64,000 bases of DNA from Pseudomonas sp. MAG733B (GTDB lineage Bacteria > Pseudomonadota > Gammaproteobacteria > Pseudomonadales > Pseudomonadaceae): NCBI RefSeq assembly GCF_036884845.1, contig NZ_CP145732.1:5890001-5954000 (forward strand), read 5' to 3'. A model generated the notes under the pieces. That model was not told the origin of the DNA. It did no database searches and was given only the letters and a program-made list of their open reading frames with translations. Position 1 is the stretch's first letter. The number at the start of each line of letters is the position of its first letter. Shown piece after piece: positions 1 to 12,458 of the stretch. The translations under genes were made by a program, and so were the position numbers.

Positions 1-22
1 TAGTCGGCGTATTCACAGGCCC

Positions 23-97
23 CATCGCTAGCAGGCTAGCTCCCACAGGTTTTGTGTTCGCCACAAATCCACTGTGGGAGCTAGCCTGCTAGCGATG
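23..97. repeat. REP inverted pair 1
   Basis: A perfect 26-base inverted repeat: the left arm (23-48) begins CATCGCTAGC and the right arm (72-97) ends GCTAGCGATG, with about 23 bases between. It is the Pseudomonas REP type ending in GCTCCCACAG. It lies just past the 3' end of the mutT fusion gene, where it may act as a transcript-end hairpin. Confidence 0.85.
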
Positions 98-119
98 AGG
101 CCGGTTGCATCACCGAAAC

Positions 120-1064
120 TCAAGCCTCAGGCCAAAACGCCCGAATCCCCGCCACACCCTGCGCACCCGCCGCCCAGGCCTTCTGAACTTCTGCCGGGCC
201 AACGCCACCGAGCAAAAACACCGGTTTGCTGAACCCTTCGATCAAGCTCGACGCCTGTTCCCAACCCAGCGGCTCAGCACCCGGATGCGTCAGCGTCGGC
301 TGCACCGGCGACAAAGTCACGAAGTCCACGCCCATCTCTTCGGCCAACGCCAGTTCCTCAGCGTTATGGCAGGACGCCGCCAACCAGCGCGAGGCGGGCA
401 GCGGTCGACCGGCCGCCGCGTACTTGCGCAGTTGCGCCGAGGTGATGTGCCAACCGGCGGACGGGAAGTCTCCCAGCCACTCGAACGGCCCCTTGATCAT
501 CAGTTGCGCCTTGCCAGCACACAGCCCCACCGCATCCACGGCCAGGTCGCGGTACTTCGGGTCGTAACCGTTCGGCGCACGTAACTGAATCAGTTTGATG
601 CCGCCGGCGATGGCTTTCTGAATGCCCCGCAACAGGGCTGGCGTTTCGAGATCTTCCGGCGTGATCAGGTACTGATCCGGTAACCGCGCCGCCGCGACGA
701 TTGGCCGGTTGGCCTCGGGGAACTCATAGCCCGACAAATCACGCGCCGTCACCCAGGCCAATGGCTGGCCTTCGGCGCCGTGCGGCTCGCCGCTGAACGC
801 CGAGACTTCCCAGACATCCAGTAACACTTGCTTGTCCGGGTAATCGTGGCGAACCTTGATCAACGGGCGAGCCGCATTGACCACGATGCCCAGCTCTTCT
901 TGAAGCTCGCGGGCCAGCGCGGTTTGCACCGACTCGTCGGCCTCGACCTTGCCACCGGGAAATTCCCACAGGCCGCCCTGGTGTTGGGAATCGGCACGGC
1001 GGGCAATCAGGATCTTGTCGCTGTCGTCACGGATAACGGCAGCCGCTACGTGTACTCGTTTCAC
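120..1064 (-). CDS. mutT: Nudix hydrolase MutT fused to a thiamine-phosphate-synthase-like domain
   Basis: A 314-residue two-domain protein. Residues about 1-130 are a Nudix domain with a full Nudix box at about residues 37-60 (GGK, an E seven residues before REL, QEELG), matching 8-oxo-dGTP diphosphatase, which removes oxidised GTP from the nucleotide pool. Residues about 135-314 resemble the ThiE TIM barrel (GIKLIQLRAP, a central ITSAQL region, LLGGVGPAEV near the end). This fusion is the usual pseudomonad form, whereas E. coli MutT is a single domain. The start is GTG at 1062-1064, overlapping the TGA of the upstream GST-like gene as GTGA, so the two are translationally coupled. The function of the ThiE-like half is unknown. 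Confidence 0.9.
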   Translation of the reverse strand: MKRVHVAAAVIRDDSDKILIARRADSQHQGGLWEFPGGKVEADESVQTALARELQEELGIVVNAARPLIKVRHDYPDKQVLLDVWEVSAFSGEPHGAEGQPLAWVTARDLSGYEFPEANRPIVAAARLPDQYLITPEDLETPALLRGIQKAIAGGIKLIQLRAPNGYDPKYRDLAVDAVGLCAGKAQLMIKGPFEWLGDFPSAGWHITSAQLRKYAAAGRPLPASRWLAASCHNAEELALAEEMGVDFVTLSPVQPTLTHPGAEPLGWEQASSLIEGFSKPVFLLGGVGPAEVQKAWAAGAQGVAGIRAFWPEA

Positions 1065-1693
1065 CGCTCGATTTCCTCCAGTCCGGCCTTCTGCCAGGCC
1101 TTGAAGGCTGGCCATTGGTAGATGGTTTCAATATAGGCCTGATCAACTTCGGACAGTTTCACCTGATAGGTGCGCAGACGCACGGCGATCGGGGCAAAGA
1201 ACACGTCAGCCAAACTGACGCGACCAAACAGGTACGGACCCGCTTCGGTCGCGGCAGCACGGCACTCGGCCCACAACGCCGACATGCGTTCGATGTCCGC
1301 CTGCACATCCGCCGGGAGCGGTGACAATGGCGCGTCACGGCTCAGGTCAAACGGCATGTTTCCGCGCATGGCGAAGAATCCGCTGTGCATCTGCGCGCAG
1401 GCCGAACGCGCCTGGGCACGGGCAGCGATGTCTTTGGGCCACAGATTCGCGTCGGGAAACTGTTCGGCCAGGTATTCGGCAATCGCCAGGGAGTCGGCGA
1501 TGGTGCCGTGCCCGGTCTTCAAGAGCGGGACTTTGCCGGTCGGCGAATGCTTGAGCACTCGCTCGCGGGTGTCGGGCTGGTTCAGTTTGATCAGTTCTTC
1601 GGTGTAGGCGGCGCCGGTCAGATCGAGCGCCAGAGCGCCGCGCAGGGACCAGGAGGAAAGCAGTTTGTCGCCAATGATCAGGTGCAGGCTCAT
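1061..1693 (-). CDS. glutathione S-transferase family protein
   Basis: A 210-residue cytosolic GST-fold protein. The N-terminal thioredoxin-like part begins MSLHLIIGDKLLSSWSLR, where the SSWS region occupies the glutathione-activating position. It continues through a cis-proline segment (GKVPLL) and a helical C-terminal domain. ATG at 1693 is chosen over an upstream TTG in the same frame because homologues start here and a purine-rich AAAGGT lies just upstream. Its stop overlaps the start of the MutT-ThiE fusion. A detoxification role is a family-level guess and the substrate is unknown. Confidence 0.85.
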   Translation of the reverse strand: MSLHLIIGDKLLSSWSLRGALALDLTGAAYTEELIKLNQPDTRERVLKHSPTGKVPLLKTGHGTIADSLAIAEYLAEQFPDANLWPKDIAARAQARSACAQMHSGFFAMRGNMPFDLSRDAPLSPLPADVQADIERMSALWAECRAAATEAGPYLFGRVSLADVFFAPIAVRLRTYQVKLSEVDQAYIETIYQWPAFKAWQKAGLEEIER

Positions 1694-1749
1694 GTTCGGG
1701 ACCTTTGGATTTAGGGACAAGCCAGTCTAGCGGCTGACCGGTAAACCGC

Positions 1750-1824
1750 CATCGCGAGCAGGCTCGCTCCTACAGTGGATCGGGTGTACACAAATCCAGT
1801 GTGGGAGCTAGCCTGCTGGCGATG
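1750..1824. repeat. REP inverted pair 2
   Basis: Left arm CATCGCGAGCAGGCTCGCTC at 1750-1775 and a diverged right arm at 1801-1824 ending GCTGGCGATG. The pair fills the gap between argJ and the GST-like gene, both on the minus strand, downstream of argJ. Confidence 0.8.
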
Positions 1825-1838
1825 GGTTTGACTCGGTC

Positions 1839-3056
1839 TTAAGTACGGTACTCGGCGTTGATCTTCACGTACTCGTGGGACAGGTCGGTGGTCCAGATGG
1901 TTTCGCTGCAATCGCCACGACCCAACTCGATACGGATGGTGATTTCTTCCTGCTGCATCACCGCCGCGCCCTGGGCTTCGGTGTAGGTCGCGGCGCGGGC
2001 GCCACGGCTGGCGATGCACACGTCGCCGAGGAACACGTCGATCTTGCTCACGTCCAGGTTCGGTACGCCGGCACGGCCAACAGCGGCCAGGATACGGCCC
2101 CAGTTCGGGTCGGAGGCGAACAGTGCGGTCTTGATCAGTGGCGAGTGAGCCACGGTGTAACCGACGTCCAGGCATTCCTGGTAATTGCCGCCGCCATTGA
2201 CTTCAACGGTCACGAATTTGGTCGCGCCTTCGCCGTCACGCACGATGGCCTGGGCCACGTCCATGCACACTTCAAACACCGCTTGCTTGAGCTTGGCGAA
2301 CAGCTCGCCTTCAGCGCGGGTGATTTCCGGCAAGGCTGCCTGACCGGTAGCGATCAGCATGCAGCAGTCGTTGGTCGAGGTGTCGCCGTCGATGGTGATG
2401 CGGTTGAACGACTTATTGGCGCCGTCCAGCATCAGGTTTTGCAGCACGTCGCGGGCAACTTTGGCGTCGGTGGCGATGTAGCCGAGCATGGTCGCCATGT
2501 TCGGGCGAATCATGCCGGCACCTTTGCTGATGCCGGTAACAGTGATGGTCACGCCGTCGTGCTGGAACTGGCGGCTCGCGCCTTTGGGCAGGGTGTCGGT
2601 GGTCATGATGCCGGTGGCGGCAGCTTCCCAGTTGTTGACCGACAGATCGTCGAGAGCGGCTTGCAGTGCGCCTTCGATTTTCTCGACTGGCAGCGGCTCG
2701 CCGATCACACCGGTGGAGTACGGCAGCACTTGGCTGGCATCGACGCCGGTCAGCTCGGCCAGCTTGGCGCAGGTGCGTTCAGCGGCGGCCAGGCCCGGCT
2801 CACCGGTACCGGCGTTGGCGTTGCCGGTGTTGGTCAGCAGGTAACGCACCGGGCCTTGCACGCGTTGCTTGGCCAGGATCACGGGAGCGGCGCAAAAGGC
2901 GTTCAAGGTGAATACGCCCGCCACGGTGGAGCCTTCGGCACACCGCATGACCACGACATCCTTGCGCCCCGGGCGCTTGATACCGGCCGAGGCAATACCG
3001 AGTTCAAAACCGGCAACCGGGTGCAACGTTGGCAAAGGACCAAGACCAACAGCCAT
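1839..3056 (-). CDS. argJ: bifunctional glutamate N-acetyltransferase / N-acetylglutamate synthase ArgJ
   Basis: A 405-residue ornithine acetyltransferase, the cytoplasmic arginine-biosynthesis enzyme that moves the acetyl group from N-acetylornithine to glutamate and recycles it. The autocatalytic cleavage motif is clear: [14 protein letters not shown] at residues 178-191, with cleavage expected between Ala188 and Thr189; Thr189 becomes the nucleophile of the beta chain. Length and ends match the family. It lies 120 bases downstream of secA with a terminator between, so it is probably a separate transcription unit. The secA-argJ-GST-mutT order is the P. aeruginosa order as I remember it. Confidence 0.96.
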   Translation of the reverse strand: MAVGLGPLPTLHPVAGFELGIASAGIKRPGRKDVVVMRCAEGSTVAGVFTLNAFCAAPVILAKQRVQGPVRYLLTNTGNANAGTGEPGLAAAERTCAKLAELTGVDASQVLPYSTGVIGEPLPVEKIEGALQAALDDLSVNNWEAAATGIMTTDTLPKGASRQFQHDGVTITVTGISKGAGMIRPNMATMLGYIATDAKVARDVLQNLMLDGANKSFNRITIDGDTSTNDCCMLIATGQAALPEITRAEGELFAKLKQAVFEVCMDVAQAIVRDGEGATKFVTVEVNGGGNYQECLDVGYTVAHSPLIKTALFASDPNWGRILAAVGRAGVPNLDVSKIDVFLGDVCIASRGARAATYTEAQGAAVMQQEEITIRIELGRGDCSETIWTTDLSHEYVKINAEYRT

Positions 3057-3116
3057 GAATGCGCTCCTAACTAAATGATGTCTGCACCGCTCGGCAGGAA
3101 CGGTGGTTTAAATGGC

Positions 3117-3149
3117 AAAACGCCGCGACGGCATAAGCCGGTCGCGGCG
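3117..3149 (-). terminator. intrinsic terminator of secA
   Basis: On the minus strand a 9-bp GC stem (CGCCGCGAC / GTCGCGGCG, arms at 3121-3129 and 3141-3149) is followed by TTTT. It lies 28 bases past the secA stop and upstream of argJ. Confidence 0.8.
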
Positions 3150-3176
3150 CGGGTATTTCAGCGATTGAAACGGGTT

Positions 3177-5912
<2,736 letters not shown>

Positions 5913-6220
5913 ATCGGCAGGATCTTCCACACTAAAGGGATGGAGGGCGGCCCCGTGAGTCGCCCGTGCAGCCCTCATGGCCGCATGCGAACGAGCATTC
6001 TACCCGGAAACGGAAGTGAGGAAAGTGGCGATATTCCACGATGCTGGCACTGCGCTTTGACGGGGCTCACTTAAAATAGGGGCGTTTTGCTCAACTTCAA
6101 GCCGTTCAGGGCAGAAGTTAGTTGTTGATTTAATGGGTAAAGCAGGGACAAAAGCAATGGGTCAGGTGCATCGGGTGCTTTCTGCTACCATGGCGACTCT
6201 GTAACTTCAGGTGTTGGATC

Positions 6221-6676
6221 ATGGCATTTCGCCCTCTTACGGCCCGAGCACCCGCCGTTCTGCTTCGCGAAGCCAAGCCGCTCAAAGCCATTCTCGGCCA
6301 CGCTCAACGCCTTGGACATCTGCAACGTCTGCTCGAAAGCCAACTGCAACCCGCCGCTCGCGAACACTGCCACGTAGCTTCGTGGCGCGAAGGCAGTTTG
6401 TTGCTGATCGTCACCGACGGACATTGGGCTACCCGCCTGCGTTACCAGCAAAAACGTCTGCAACGGCAACTGCAAATGTTCGACGAGTTCGCCAGCCTCA
6501 CGCGAATCCTGTTCAAGGTCCAGCCGCCTACCGTTCAGCAAGGTGCGGCCGGGCATACCATGGACTTGTCGATTGATGCGGCGGCGACCATCCAGGCGAC
6601 GGCCGATGGCATCAGCGATCCGAACCTGCGAGCGGCGCTGGAGCGGTTGGCGGCGCACGCCAAGTCGAAAACCTGA
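6221..6676 (+). CDS. dciA: DUF721 (DciA-family) protein
   Basis: A 151-residue small basic protein with the DUF721 fold at about residues 20-110 (WREGSLLLIVTDGHWATRLR is the characteristic central strand). Proteins of this family that sit next to secA in gammaproteobacteria are DciA, the ancestral loader or operator of the replicative helicase DnaB in bacteria without DnaC. Assignment rests on the domain and on the divergent secA neighbour. The C-terminus is alanine-rich. The next gene is a HerA-like ATPase rather than the lpxC/M23 genes I expected from P. aeruginosa order. Confidence 0.75.
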   Translation: MAFRPLTARAPAVLLREAKPLKAILGHAQRLGHLQRLLESQLQPAAREHCHVASWREGSLLLIVTDGHWATRLRYQQKRLQRQLQMFDEFASLTRILFKVQPPTVQQGAAGHTMDLSIDAAATIQATADGISDPNLRAALERLAAHAKSKT

Positions 6677-6690
6677 AAGCGCCATTAGCC

Positions 6691-6782
6691 CTGTAGGAGC
6701 AAGGCTTGCCCGCGATGGATACGCCGCGGTGCGTCAGTTGTACCGCGTGATCGTTCATCGCTGGCAAGCCATGCTCCTACAG
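6691..6782. repeat. REP inverted pair 3
   Basis: Left arm CTGTAGGAGCAAGGCTTGCC at 6691-6717 and an inverted right arm at 6756-6782 ending GCTCCTACAG. It lies between the convergent 3' ends of dciA and the HerA-like gene, 4 bases from the stop of the latter. Confidence 0.8.
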
Positions 6783-6785
6783 GTT

Positions 6786-8267
6786 TCAGCGGCGTTTGCT
6801 GCCGCCGAGCAACGAGCCCATCAATCCCCGCACCAACTCGCGACCAAGCTTGTTGGCCGCCTGACGCATCGCCGATTTCAACGCCTGCCCCGCCGCCGTG
6901 CCGAGAAACTCTCCAGCCTGTTCGGTGAAACTCGGCTCTGCCGGTTTGCCCGGTGTCGCCTCAGGCTTTGGCGCCAGGCCTTTACGCCCCATCAGCACTT
7001 CATAAGCCGACTCGCGATCAATCGGTTTGTCGTAACGCCCCTTGAATGGCGAGCCGCCGATCAGCACGGTGCGCTCGGTGTCGGTCAGTGGTCCGATCCG
7101 CGACTGCGGCGGCGCCACCAGAACACGCTGGACCATCTCCGGCGTGCCCTTGTCCTGCAAGGTGCCGACCAGCGCTTCGCCGATACCCAGCTCAGTCAGT
7201 ACCGACAAGGCATCGAACGCCGGATTCGGCCGGAAGCCGTCGGCCACCGCCCGCAGGGATTTCTGTTCTTTGGCGGTGAACGCGCGCAAGCCGTGCTGGA
7301 TGCGCAGGCCCAGTTGCGCCAGCACATCATCCGGCAGGTCGCCGGGCGACTGGGTGACGAAATACACGCCCACGCCTTTTGAACGAATCAGCCGCACCAC
7401 TTGTTCCAGACGATCCTGCAACGCCTTGGGCGTGCCGGCGAACAACAAGTGCGCCTCATCGAAAAACAGCGCCAGCAGCGGTTTGTCCGAATCGCCGCGC
7501 TCCGGCAGTTGCTCGAACAGTTCGGCCAGCAGCCACAGCAGGAACGTCGCGTAGACCTTTGGCGCTTCATGCACCAGACGACTGGCATCGAGTAAATGAA
7601 TGCGCCCACGGCCATCGGCGGTCGGTTGCAGAATGTCTTCGAGTTGCAGCGCCGGTTCGCCAAACAAGGCTTCGGCGCCCTGCTGCTCAAGGGTTGCCAG
7701 GCGCCGCAACAGCGCCTGGCTGGAACCGGTGGTCATCAGCGCCGCGTCGTCTCCCAGCAGTTCCGGGTTGTCCTTGAGGTGATTGAGCAGCGCCTTCAGG
7801 TCTTTCAAATCCAGCAGCAACAGGCCTTCGCGGTCCGCGACCTTGAAGGCGGCATACAGCGCCGACTGCTGGCTGTCGGTCAATTCCAGCAGGCTGCCCA
7901 GCAGCAACGGCCCCATTTCGCTCAAGGTCGTGCGCAATGGATGACCGGACTGACCGTGAATGTCCCACAAGGTCACCGGATACGCGGCCGGCTTATGGTT
8001 CAGCCAGGGCATGCCGGCAATCCGCTCGGCAATCTTGCCCTGAGGGTTGCCGGCAGCGCCCAAACCGCACAGGTCACCTTTGATATCGGCGGCGAACACC
8101 GCCACGCCGGCATCGCTGAAGGCTTCGGCCATGCGTTGCAAGGTGACGGTCTTGCCGGTCCCGGTAGCGCCTGCGATCAAACCGTGTCGATTGGCCAGGC
8201 GCATGGCCTGGGCGATCGGCTGCCCTGAAAGATCGGCGCCGATAACGAGCTGCGATGAATCGTGCAT
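6786..8267 (-). CDS. HerA-like ATPase (DUF853 family)
   Basis: A 493-residue P-loop ATPase of the HerA/VirB4-like superfamily, DUF853 branch. Walker A GATGTGKT is at residues 33-40, and a Walker B-like LLALFFDEAHLLF lies mid-protein followed by sensor-type residues (FVTQSPGDLPDDVL). The C-terminus is basic (GSLLGGSKRR). The start is ATG at 8267, preceded by AGGTGG at good spacing, rather than 11 codons upstream. Homologues are conserved in many proteobacteria but the role is not established; DNA or protein translocation are both possible. It is divergent from the PctA-like receptor, as in the P. aeruginosa pct region. Confidence 0.8.
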   Translation of the reverse strand: MHDSSQLVIGADLSGQPIAQAMRLANRHGLIAGATGTGKTVTLQRMAEAFSDAGVAVFAADIKGDLCGLGAAGNPQGKIAERIAGMPWLNHKPAAYPVTLWDIHGQSGHPLRTTLSEMGPLLLGSLLELTDSQQSALYAAFKVADREGLLLLDLKDLKALLNHLKDNPELLGDDAALMTTGSSQALLRRLATLEQQGAEALFGEPALQLEDILQPTADGRGRIHLLDASRLVHEAPKVYATFLLWLLAELFEQLPERGDSDKPLLALFFDEAHLLFAGTPKALQDRLEQVVRLIRSKGVGVYFVTQSPGDLPDDVLAQLGLRIQHGLRAFTAKEQKSLRAVADGFRPNPAFDALSVLTELGIGEALVGTLQDKGTPEMVQRVLVAPPQSRIGPLTDTERTVLIGGSPFKGRYDKPIDRESAYEVLMGRKGLAPKPEATPGKPAEPSFTEQAGEFLGTAAGQALKSAMRQAANKLGRELVRGLMGSLLGGSKRR

Positions 8268-8436
8268 TTTGCCACCTATGGTTAATCTTTCATCAATCAA
8301 GGCCGATACAAAAATTGAGTGTTGGTATTCCGCTAGGGCGAGGACGGAATTATCAACATGGCTTCAACAGCGCCCCCGATGCATGCCTTTATAAAAGCAC
8401 GCCATGGGCATTAAGACCTTATCGGAACTCCAAGCC

Positions 8437-10326
8437 ATGAATAAAAATTTGCGCTTTAGTCATAAGATTCTGCTTGCTGCCGCCCTCATCGTCACTGTCG
8501 CCTTCGCCTCCTTCACGTTGTACAACGACTATATGCAACGTAATGCCATCCGCAAGGATCTGGACAACTACCTGCAAGAAATGGGAAGCGTGACCGCCAA
8601 CAACATTGAGACTTGGCTGAACGGACGCAGCCTGCTGATTGAAAACCTTTCCCAAAACATCGCGCTGAACGCGGATATGAGCAACATAACCCAACTGCTC
8701 GAGCAGAATGTGATGACTACTGCTTTCGTGGCTGTATTTCTGGGCAGCAACGAGGGTAGCTTTATCATCCGCCCGGACGCCGACATGCCAGCGGACTTCG
8801 ATCCGCGCACTCGCGATTGGTACAAGAGCGCCCAACGCACCAACGACCCGGTACTGACCGAACCCTATGTCGATGTCGGCACCGGTAAACTGGTAGTTTC
8901 CATCGTCCAGAGTTTGTTCGAAAAGGGTCAACACATCGGCGCAGTCGGTGGTGACCTGAGCCTGCAAATGATCACCGACAGCCTGAACGCGCTGGACTTC
9001 GGCGGCATGGGTTATGCCTTTCTGGTCAGCGCCGACGGCAAAATTCTGGTGCACCCGGATACAACGCTGGCAATGAAATCGCTGGCCGAGGCCTATCCGA
9101 AAGACACGCCGCGCATCAGCAGCGACTTCAGTGAAGTCAAAGTCGATGGTAAAACCCGTATCGTCACATTTACTCCGATCAAGGGGCTTTCTTCAGTCAA
9201 CTGGTACATCGGGCTTTCAGTGGAGAAAGACAAAGCCTTCTCGATGCTCAGCCATTTCCGCTTTTCGGCGGCCATTGCGACAGTGATCGCCGTGACCATC
9301 ATCATCGCCCTGCTGGGTGTGTTGATACGTTTCCTCATTCAGCCGCTGCACGCCATGACCCGTGCGATGGTAGGCATTGCCGACGGTGAAGGCGACCTGA
9401 CCAAACGCCTGAGCATTGTGAACAACGATGAGTTCGGCATTCTCGGCACGGCATTCAACCGTTTCGTCGAGCGCATCCACGGTTCGATCCGCGAGGTGTC
9501 TTCGGCCACCGGCCAGGTCAACGAAGTGGCATTGCGTGTGGTGGCGGCTTCGAACTCCTCGATGTTCAACTCGGACCAGCAGGCCTCGCGCACCAGCAGC
9601 GTCGCCGCGGCGATCAATCAGCTCGGCGCCGCCGCCCAGGAAATCGCCCGCAACGCCGCGCAAGCGTCGAATCAGGCCAGCGATGCCCGCAGCCTGGCCG
9701 AGGATGGCCAGCAAGTGGTGGATCGCAGCATTGTCGCGATGAATAAACTGTCGACCATGCTCAGCGCATCGAGCAGCAACATCGAATCGCTGAACAGTAA
9801 AACCGTGAACATCGGGCAGATTCTCGAAGTGATCACCAGCATTTCCCAGCAAACCAACCTGCTGGCGCTCAACGCCGCCATTGAAGCGGCGCGGGCCGGT
9901 GAAGCCGGGCGCGGGTTTGCCGTGGTTGCCGATGAAGTGCGCAACCTGGCGCATCGCACCCAGGAATCGGCGCAACAGGTGCAGACCATGATCGAGGAGT
10001 TGCAGGTCGGCGCCCGCGAATCCGTCAGCACCATGAGCGACAGCCAGCGCCACAGCCAGGACAGCGTGGAAATCGCCAACCTCGCCGGCGAACGCCTGAG
10101 CAGCGTGACCCAGCGCATCGGTGAAATTGACGGAATGAACCAGTCGGTGGCCACGGCGACCGAAGAGCAGACGGCCGTGGTGGAATCGATCAACGTCGAC
10201 ATCACCGAAATCAACACGCTGAACCAGGAAGGTGTGGAAAACCTGCAGTCGACGTTGCGGGCGTGTTCGGATCTGGAGCAGCAGGCGGCGCGCCTTAAAC
10301 AGTTGGTAGGCAGTTTCCGTATTTGA
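8437..10326 (+). CDS. pctA: methyl-accepting chemotaxis receptor for amino acids, PctA-like
   Basis: A 629-residue chemoreceptor. TM1 is at about 10-30, a periplasmic double Cache domain at about 35-275, TM2 at about 280-305, then HAMP and a cytoplasmic signalling tip with the invariant [20 protein letters not shown] hairpin region. Numbering from this start places Arg126, Trp128, Tyr129, Tyr144 and Asp173 at the positions that contact the alpha-amino acid in P. aeruginosa PctA, so it should bind amino acids directly. ATG at 8437 ([13 protein letters not shown]) is the conserved start; an in-frame ATG 33 bases upstream is not. It stands where pctA/pctB stand relative to the following three genes. 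Confidence 0.88.
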   Translation: MNKNLRFSHKILLAAALIVTVAFASFTLYNDYMQRNAIRKDLDNYLQEMGSVTANNIETWLNGRSLLIENLSQNIALNADMSNITQLLEQNVMTTAFVAVFLGSNEGSFIIRPDADMPADFDPRTRDWYKSAQRTNDPVLTEPYVDVGTGKLVVSIVQSLFEKGQHIGAVGGDLSLQMITDSLNALDFGGMGYAFLVSADGKILVHPDTTLAMKSLAEAYPKDTPRISSDFSEVKVDGKTRIVTFTPIKGLSSVNWYIGLSVEKDKAFSMLSHFRFSAAIATVIAVTIIIALLGVLIRFLIQPLHAMTRAMVGIADGEGDLTKRLSIVNNDEFGILGTAFNRFVERIHGSIREVSSATGQVNEVALRVVAASNSSMFNSDQQASRTSSVAAAINQLGAAAQEIARNAAQASNQASDARSLAEDGQQVVDRSIVAMNKLSTMLSASSSNIESLNSKTVNIGQILEVITSISQQTNLLALNAAIEAARAGEAGRGFAVVADEVRNLAHRTQESAQQVQTMIEELQVGARESVSTMSDSQRHSQDSVEIANLAGERLSSVTQRIGEIDGMNQSVATATEEQTAVVESINVDITEINTLNQEGVENLQSTLRACSDLEQQAARLKQLVGSFRI

Positions 10327-10344
10327 TATCTGATCACTACCCAA

Positions 10345-10476
10345 TGTGGCGAGGGAGCTTGCTCCCGCTGGGTTGAGAAGCAACCCCAAAAAAAATGTCC
10401 GAGGTGTGTCAGAACTAACACATCGGCTGTTTTACGACTGCTTCGCAGCCGAGCGGGAGCAAGCTCCCTCGCCACA
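10345..10476. repeat. REP inverted pair 4
   Basis: A perfect 25-base inverted repeat: arms TGTGGCGAGGGAGCTTGCTC... (10345-10369) and its reverse complement (10452-10476), separated by 82 bases. This GGCGAGGGAGC type differs from the GCTCCCACAG type elsewhere in the window. It follows the receptor gene. Confidence 0.8.
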
Positions 10477-10576
10477 ACGAGCCTCTACCCCCGCCAACAC
10501 CCTCCAAACCCCAACCGAACATCTATTCTTCATTAAGGTCAACCAAGGAGAGCAACGGACCGGAGGAATGTTCATC

Positions 10577-11689
10577 GTGCATATCGCTGACATAACCATG
10601 TTCTACGCCCCTGCCAGCGGTGGCGTGCGCACTTATCTGGATGCCAAGCATCATCGCCTGTGCAACAGGCCGGGCACCCGTCACAGTTTGCTGATTCCCG
10701 GGGCTGTATTCAGTGAACAGGATGGCATCTATACCGTTCCGGCCCCCGCCCTGCCTTTCGGCAAGGGCTATCGCTTCCCTCTCCGTCTCGCGCCCTGGCG
10801 CAATGTCCTGCACGATTTGCAACCTGAACTGATCGAGGTCGGCGATCCGTACCTCACTGCCTGGGCTGCCCTGGATGCGCGGCGGCAACTGGATGTGCCG
10901 GTGATCGGCTTTTATCACTCGGATCTGCCGCTGCTGGTCAGCAACCGCATGGGCAACTGGGTGACCACCAATGTTGAAGCGTATGTCAGCAAGCTCTACG
11001 GCAACTTCGACCGCGTGCTGGCGCCGAGCCGGGTCATGGCGGACAAACTGACCGGCCTGGGTGTGAAGAACGTTTTCGTGCAGCCGCTGGGTGTCGATTT
11101 GCAAATGTTTCATCCCGATGCGCGCGATCCTGGCCTGCGCGCCGAACTGGGCCTCGACGAAAACACTCATCTGCTGATCTTCGCCGGGCGCGGTTCCAAA
11201 GAGAAAAACCTGCCGGTGCTGCTCGATTGCATGAAGCGCCTGGGCAAACGCTATCACTTGCTGCTGGTCGGCTCGTCGATGCCGAGCGCTGTGCCTGCCA
11301 ACGTCACCGTCATCGATGAATTTTGCCCAGCCGCGCAAGTCGCCCGCCTGATGGCCAGCGCCGACGCCTTGCTGCATGCCGGCGATCAGGAAACCTTTGG
11401 CCTGGTCATCCTCGAAGCCATGGCCTGCGGCATCCCGGTGGTCGCCGTGGCAGCCGGCGCGTTCGAGGAAATCATCACCGATCAATGTGGCCTGTTGTGT
11501 ACCCCCAACGATCCATTGGCCATGGCCAACGCCGTGCGTGAACTGTTCAGCCAGGGTAGCGCGGCCGTCGGGCAGCATGCGCGGCGCCATGTCGAGCAGC
11601 ATTACGCCTGGGACACGGTGGTCAACAGCTTGCTCGGCCACTATCACGCCGTACTCGGCAGCCAGTGGCCGCGAGCGGCCAATGGTTGA
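10577..11689 (+). CDS. glycosyltransferase family 4 (GT-B fold)
   Basis: A 370-residue GT-B glycosyltransferase. The N-terminal domain has the acceptor-side glycine loop (FYAPASGGVRTYLD), and the C-terminal domain holds the nucleotide-sugar binding signature E-x7-E (ETFGLVILEAMACG) and the FAGRGSKEKNLPVLLD strand typical of mannosyl or glucosyl transferases. The GTG start at 10577 is chosen because GGAGG at 10562-10566 sits 10 bases upstream; an ATG three codons earlier is only one base from it. It overlaps the next gene by 8 bases, opening a three-gene operon with a DUF2334 protein and a UPF0104 membrane protein. Acceptor and sugar are unknown. Confidence 0.85.
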   Translation: MHIADITMFYAPASGGVRTYLDAKHHRLCNRPGTRHSLLIPGAVFSEQDGIYTVPAPALPFGKGYRFPLRLAPWRNVLHDLQPELIEVGDPYLTAWAALDARRQLDVPVIGFYHSDLPLLVSNRMGNWVTTNVEAYVSKLYGNFDRVLAPSRVMADKLTGLGVKNVFVQPLGVDLQMFHPDARDPGLRAELGLDENTHLLIFAGRGSKEKNLPVLLDCMKRLGKRYHLLLVGSSMPSAVPANVTVIDEFCPAAQVARLMASADALLHAGDQETFGLVILEAMACGIPVVAVAAGAFEEIITDQCGLLCTPNDPLAMANAVRELFSQGSAAVGQHARRHVEQHYAWDTVVNSLLGHYHAVLGSQWPRAANG

Positions 11690-12458
11690 ATCCATGCAAA
11701 CGCCCAGCCTGTTACTGGTGCTGCACGATGTCGCGCCGCAAACCTGGGCCGATTACCAGCCATTCGTCGAAGCCGTCGATGCGCTCGGCGGTGTGCCGAT
11801 GACCTGGCTGGTGGTGCCGGACTTTCACAAGCACAACGATCTGCAAGCGCATCCGGATTTTCGTCGCCTGCTCAGCGGGCGACTCGCCCGTGGCGATGAA
11901 CTGGCGCTGCACGGCTATTTTCATTGCGATGACGGACCGATCGCAAACAATCCACGGGACTGGTTCATGCGTCGGATCTACACCCATGAAGGTGAGTTTT
12001 ACAGCCTGTCCCATGAGGCCGCCCTCGCCCGTTTGCACGCTGGCATTGAAGTGTTCCACCGTAACCACTGGCCGTTGCAGGGCTTTGTCGCCCCCGCCTG
12101 GCTGATGAGCGAAGGCACGCGCCAGGCCTTGCGCCAATTGCCCTTGAGTTACACCAGTGACGCGCAGCATCTGTATCGCTTGCCTGACTTCACGCCGGTC
12201 GATGCCCCCGGACTGGTCTGGAGTGCGCGCAGTGCCTGGCGCCGGGGCTTGTCGAAACTGGTCAGCGATCAACTCGAACAACACTGGCGACAGGCACCGG
12301 TGATTCGCCTTGGCTTGCATCCGGTGGATATGCGCCATGAATTCTCGCGTACTTACTGGCTGAAAACCCTCAAGCGTCTGCTCGACGAGGGCCGGGTGCC
12401 GATGACCAAAGCTCACTGGCTGGCACTGCAAAATCAACACGTGGAACGCGCTGCATGA
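11682..12458 (+). CDS. DUF2334 polysaccharide-deacetylase-like protein
   Basis: A 258-residue protein of the carbohydrate-esterase-4-like DUF2334 family. LVLHDVAP near the N-terminus gives the His-Asp pair used for metal binding in this fold; ELALHGYFHC supplies the second histidine group, and FVAPAWLMS and GLHPVDMRHE the later motif positions. No signal peptide is obvious, so it is probably cytoplasmic. ATG at 11682 overlaps the glycosyltransferase stop; a second ATG at 11694 is possible. It is coupled to the next gene by an ATGA overlap. A hydrolase acting on the glycan made by the upstream enzyme is an inference. Confidence 0.8.
   Translation: MVESMQTPSLLLVLHDVAPQTWADYQPFVEAVDALGGVPMTWLVVPDFHKHNDLQAHPDFRRLLSGRLARGDELALHGYFHCDDGPIANNPRDWFMRRIYTHEGEFYSLSHEAALARLHAGIEVFHRNHWPLQGFVAPAWLMSEGTRQALRQLPLSYTSDAQHLYRLPDFTPVDAPGLVWSARSAWRRGLSKLVSDQLEQHWRQAPVIRLGLHPVDMRHEFSRTYWLKTLKRLLDEGRVPMTKAHWLALQNQHVERAA

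Noticed and set aside
1875..3074. 399-residue plus-strand open frame
   Set aside because: Antisense shadow of argJ, rich in Gly, His and Gln, without a ribosome binding site.
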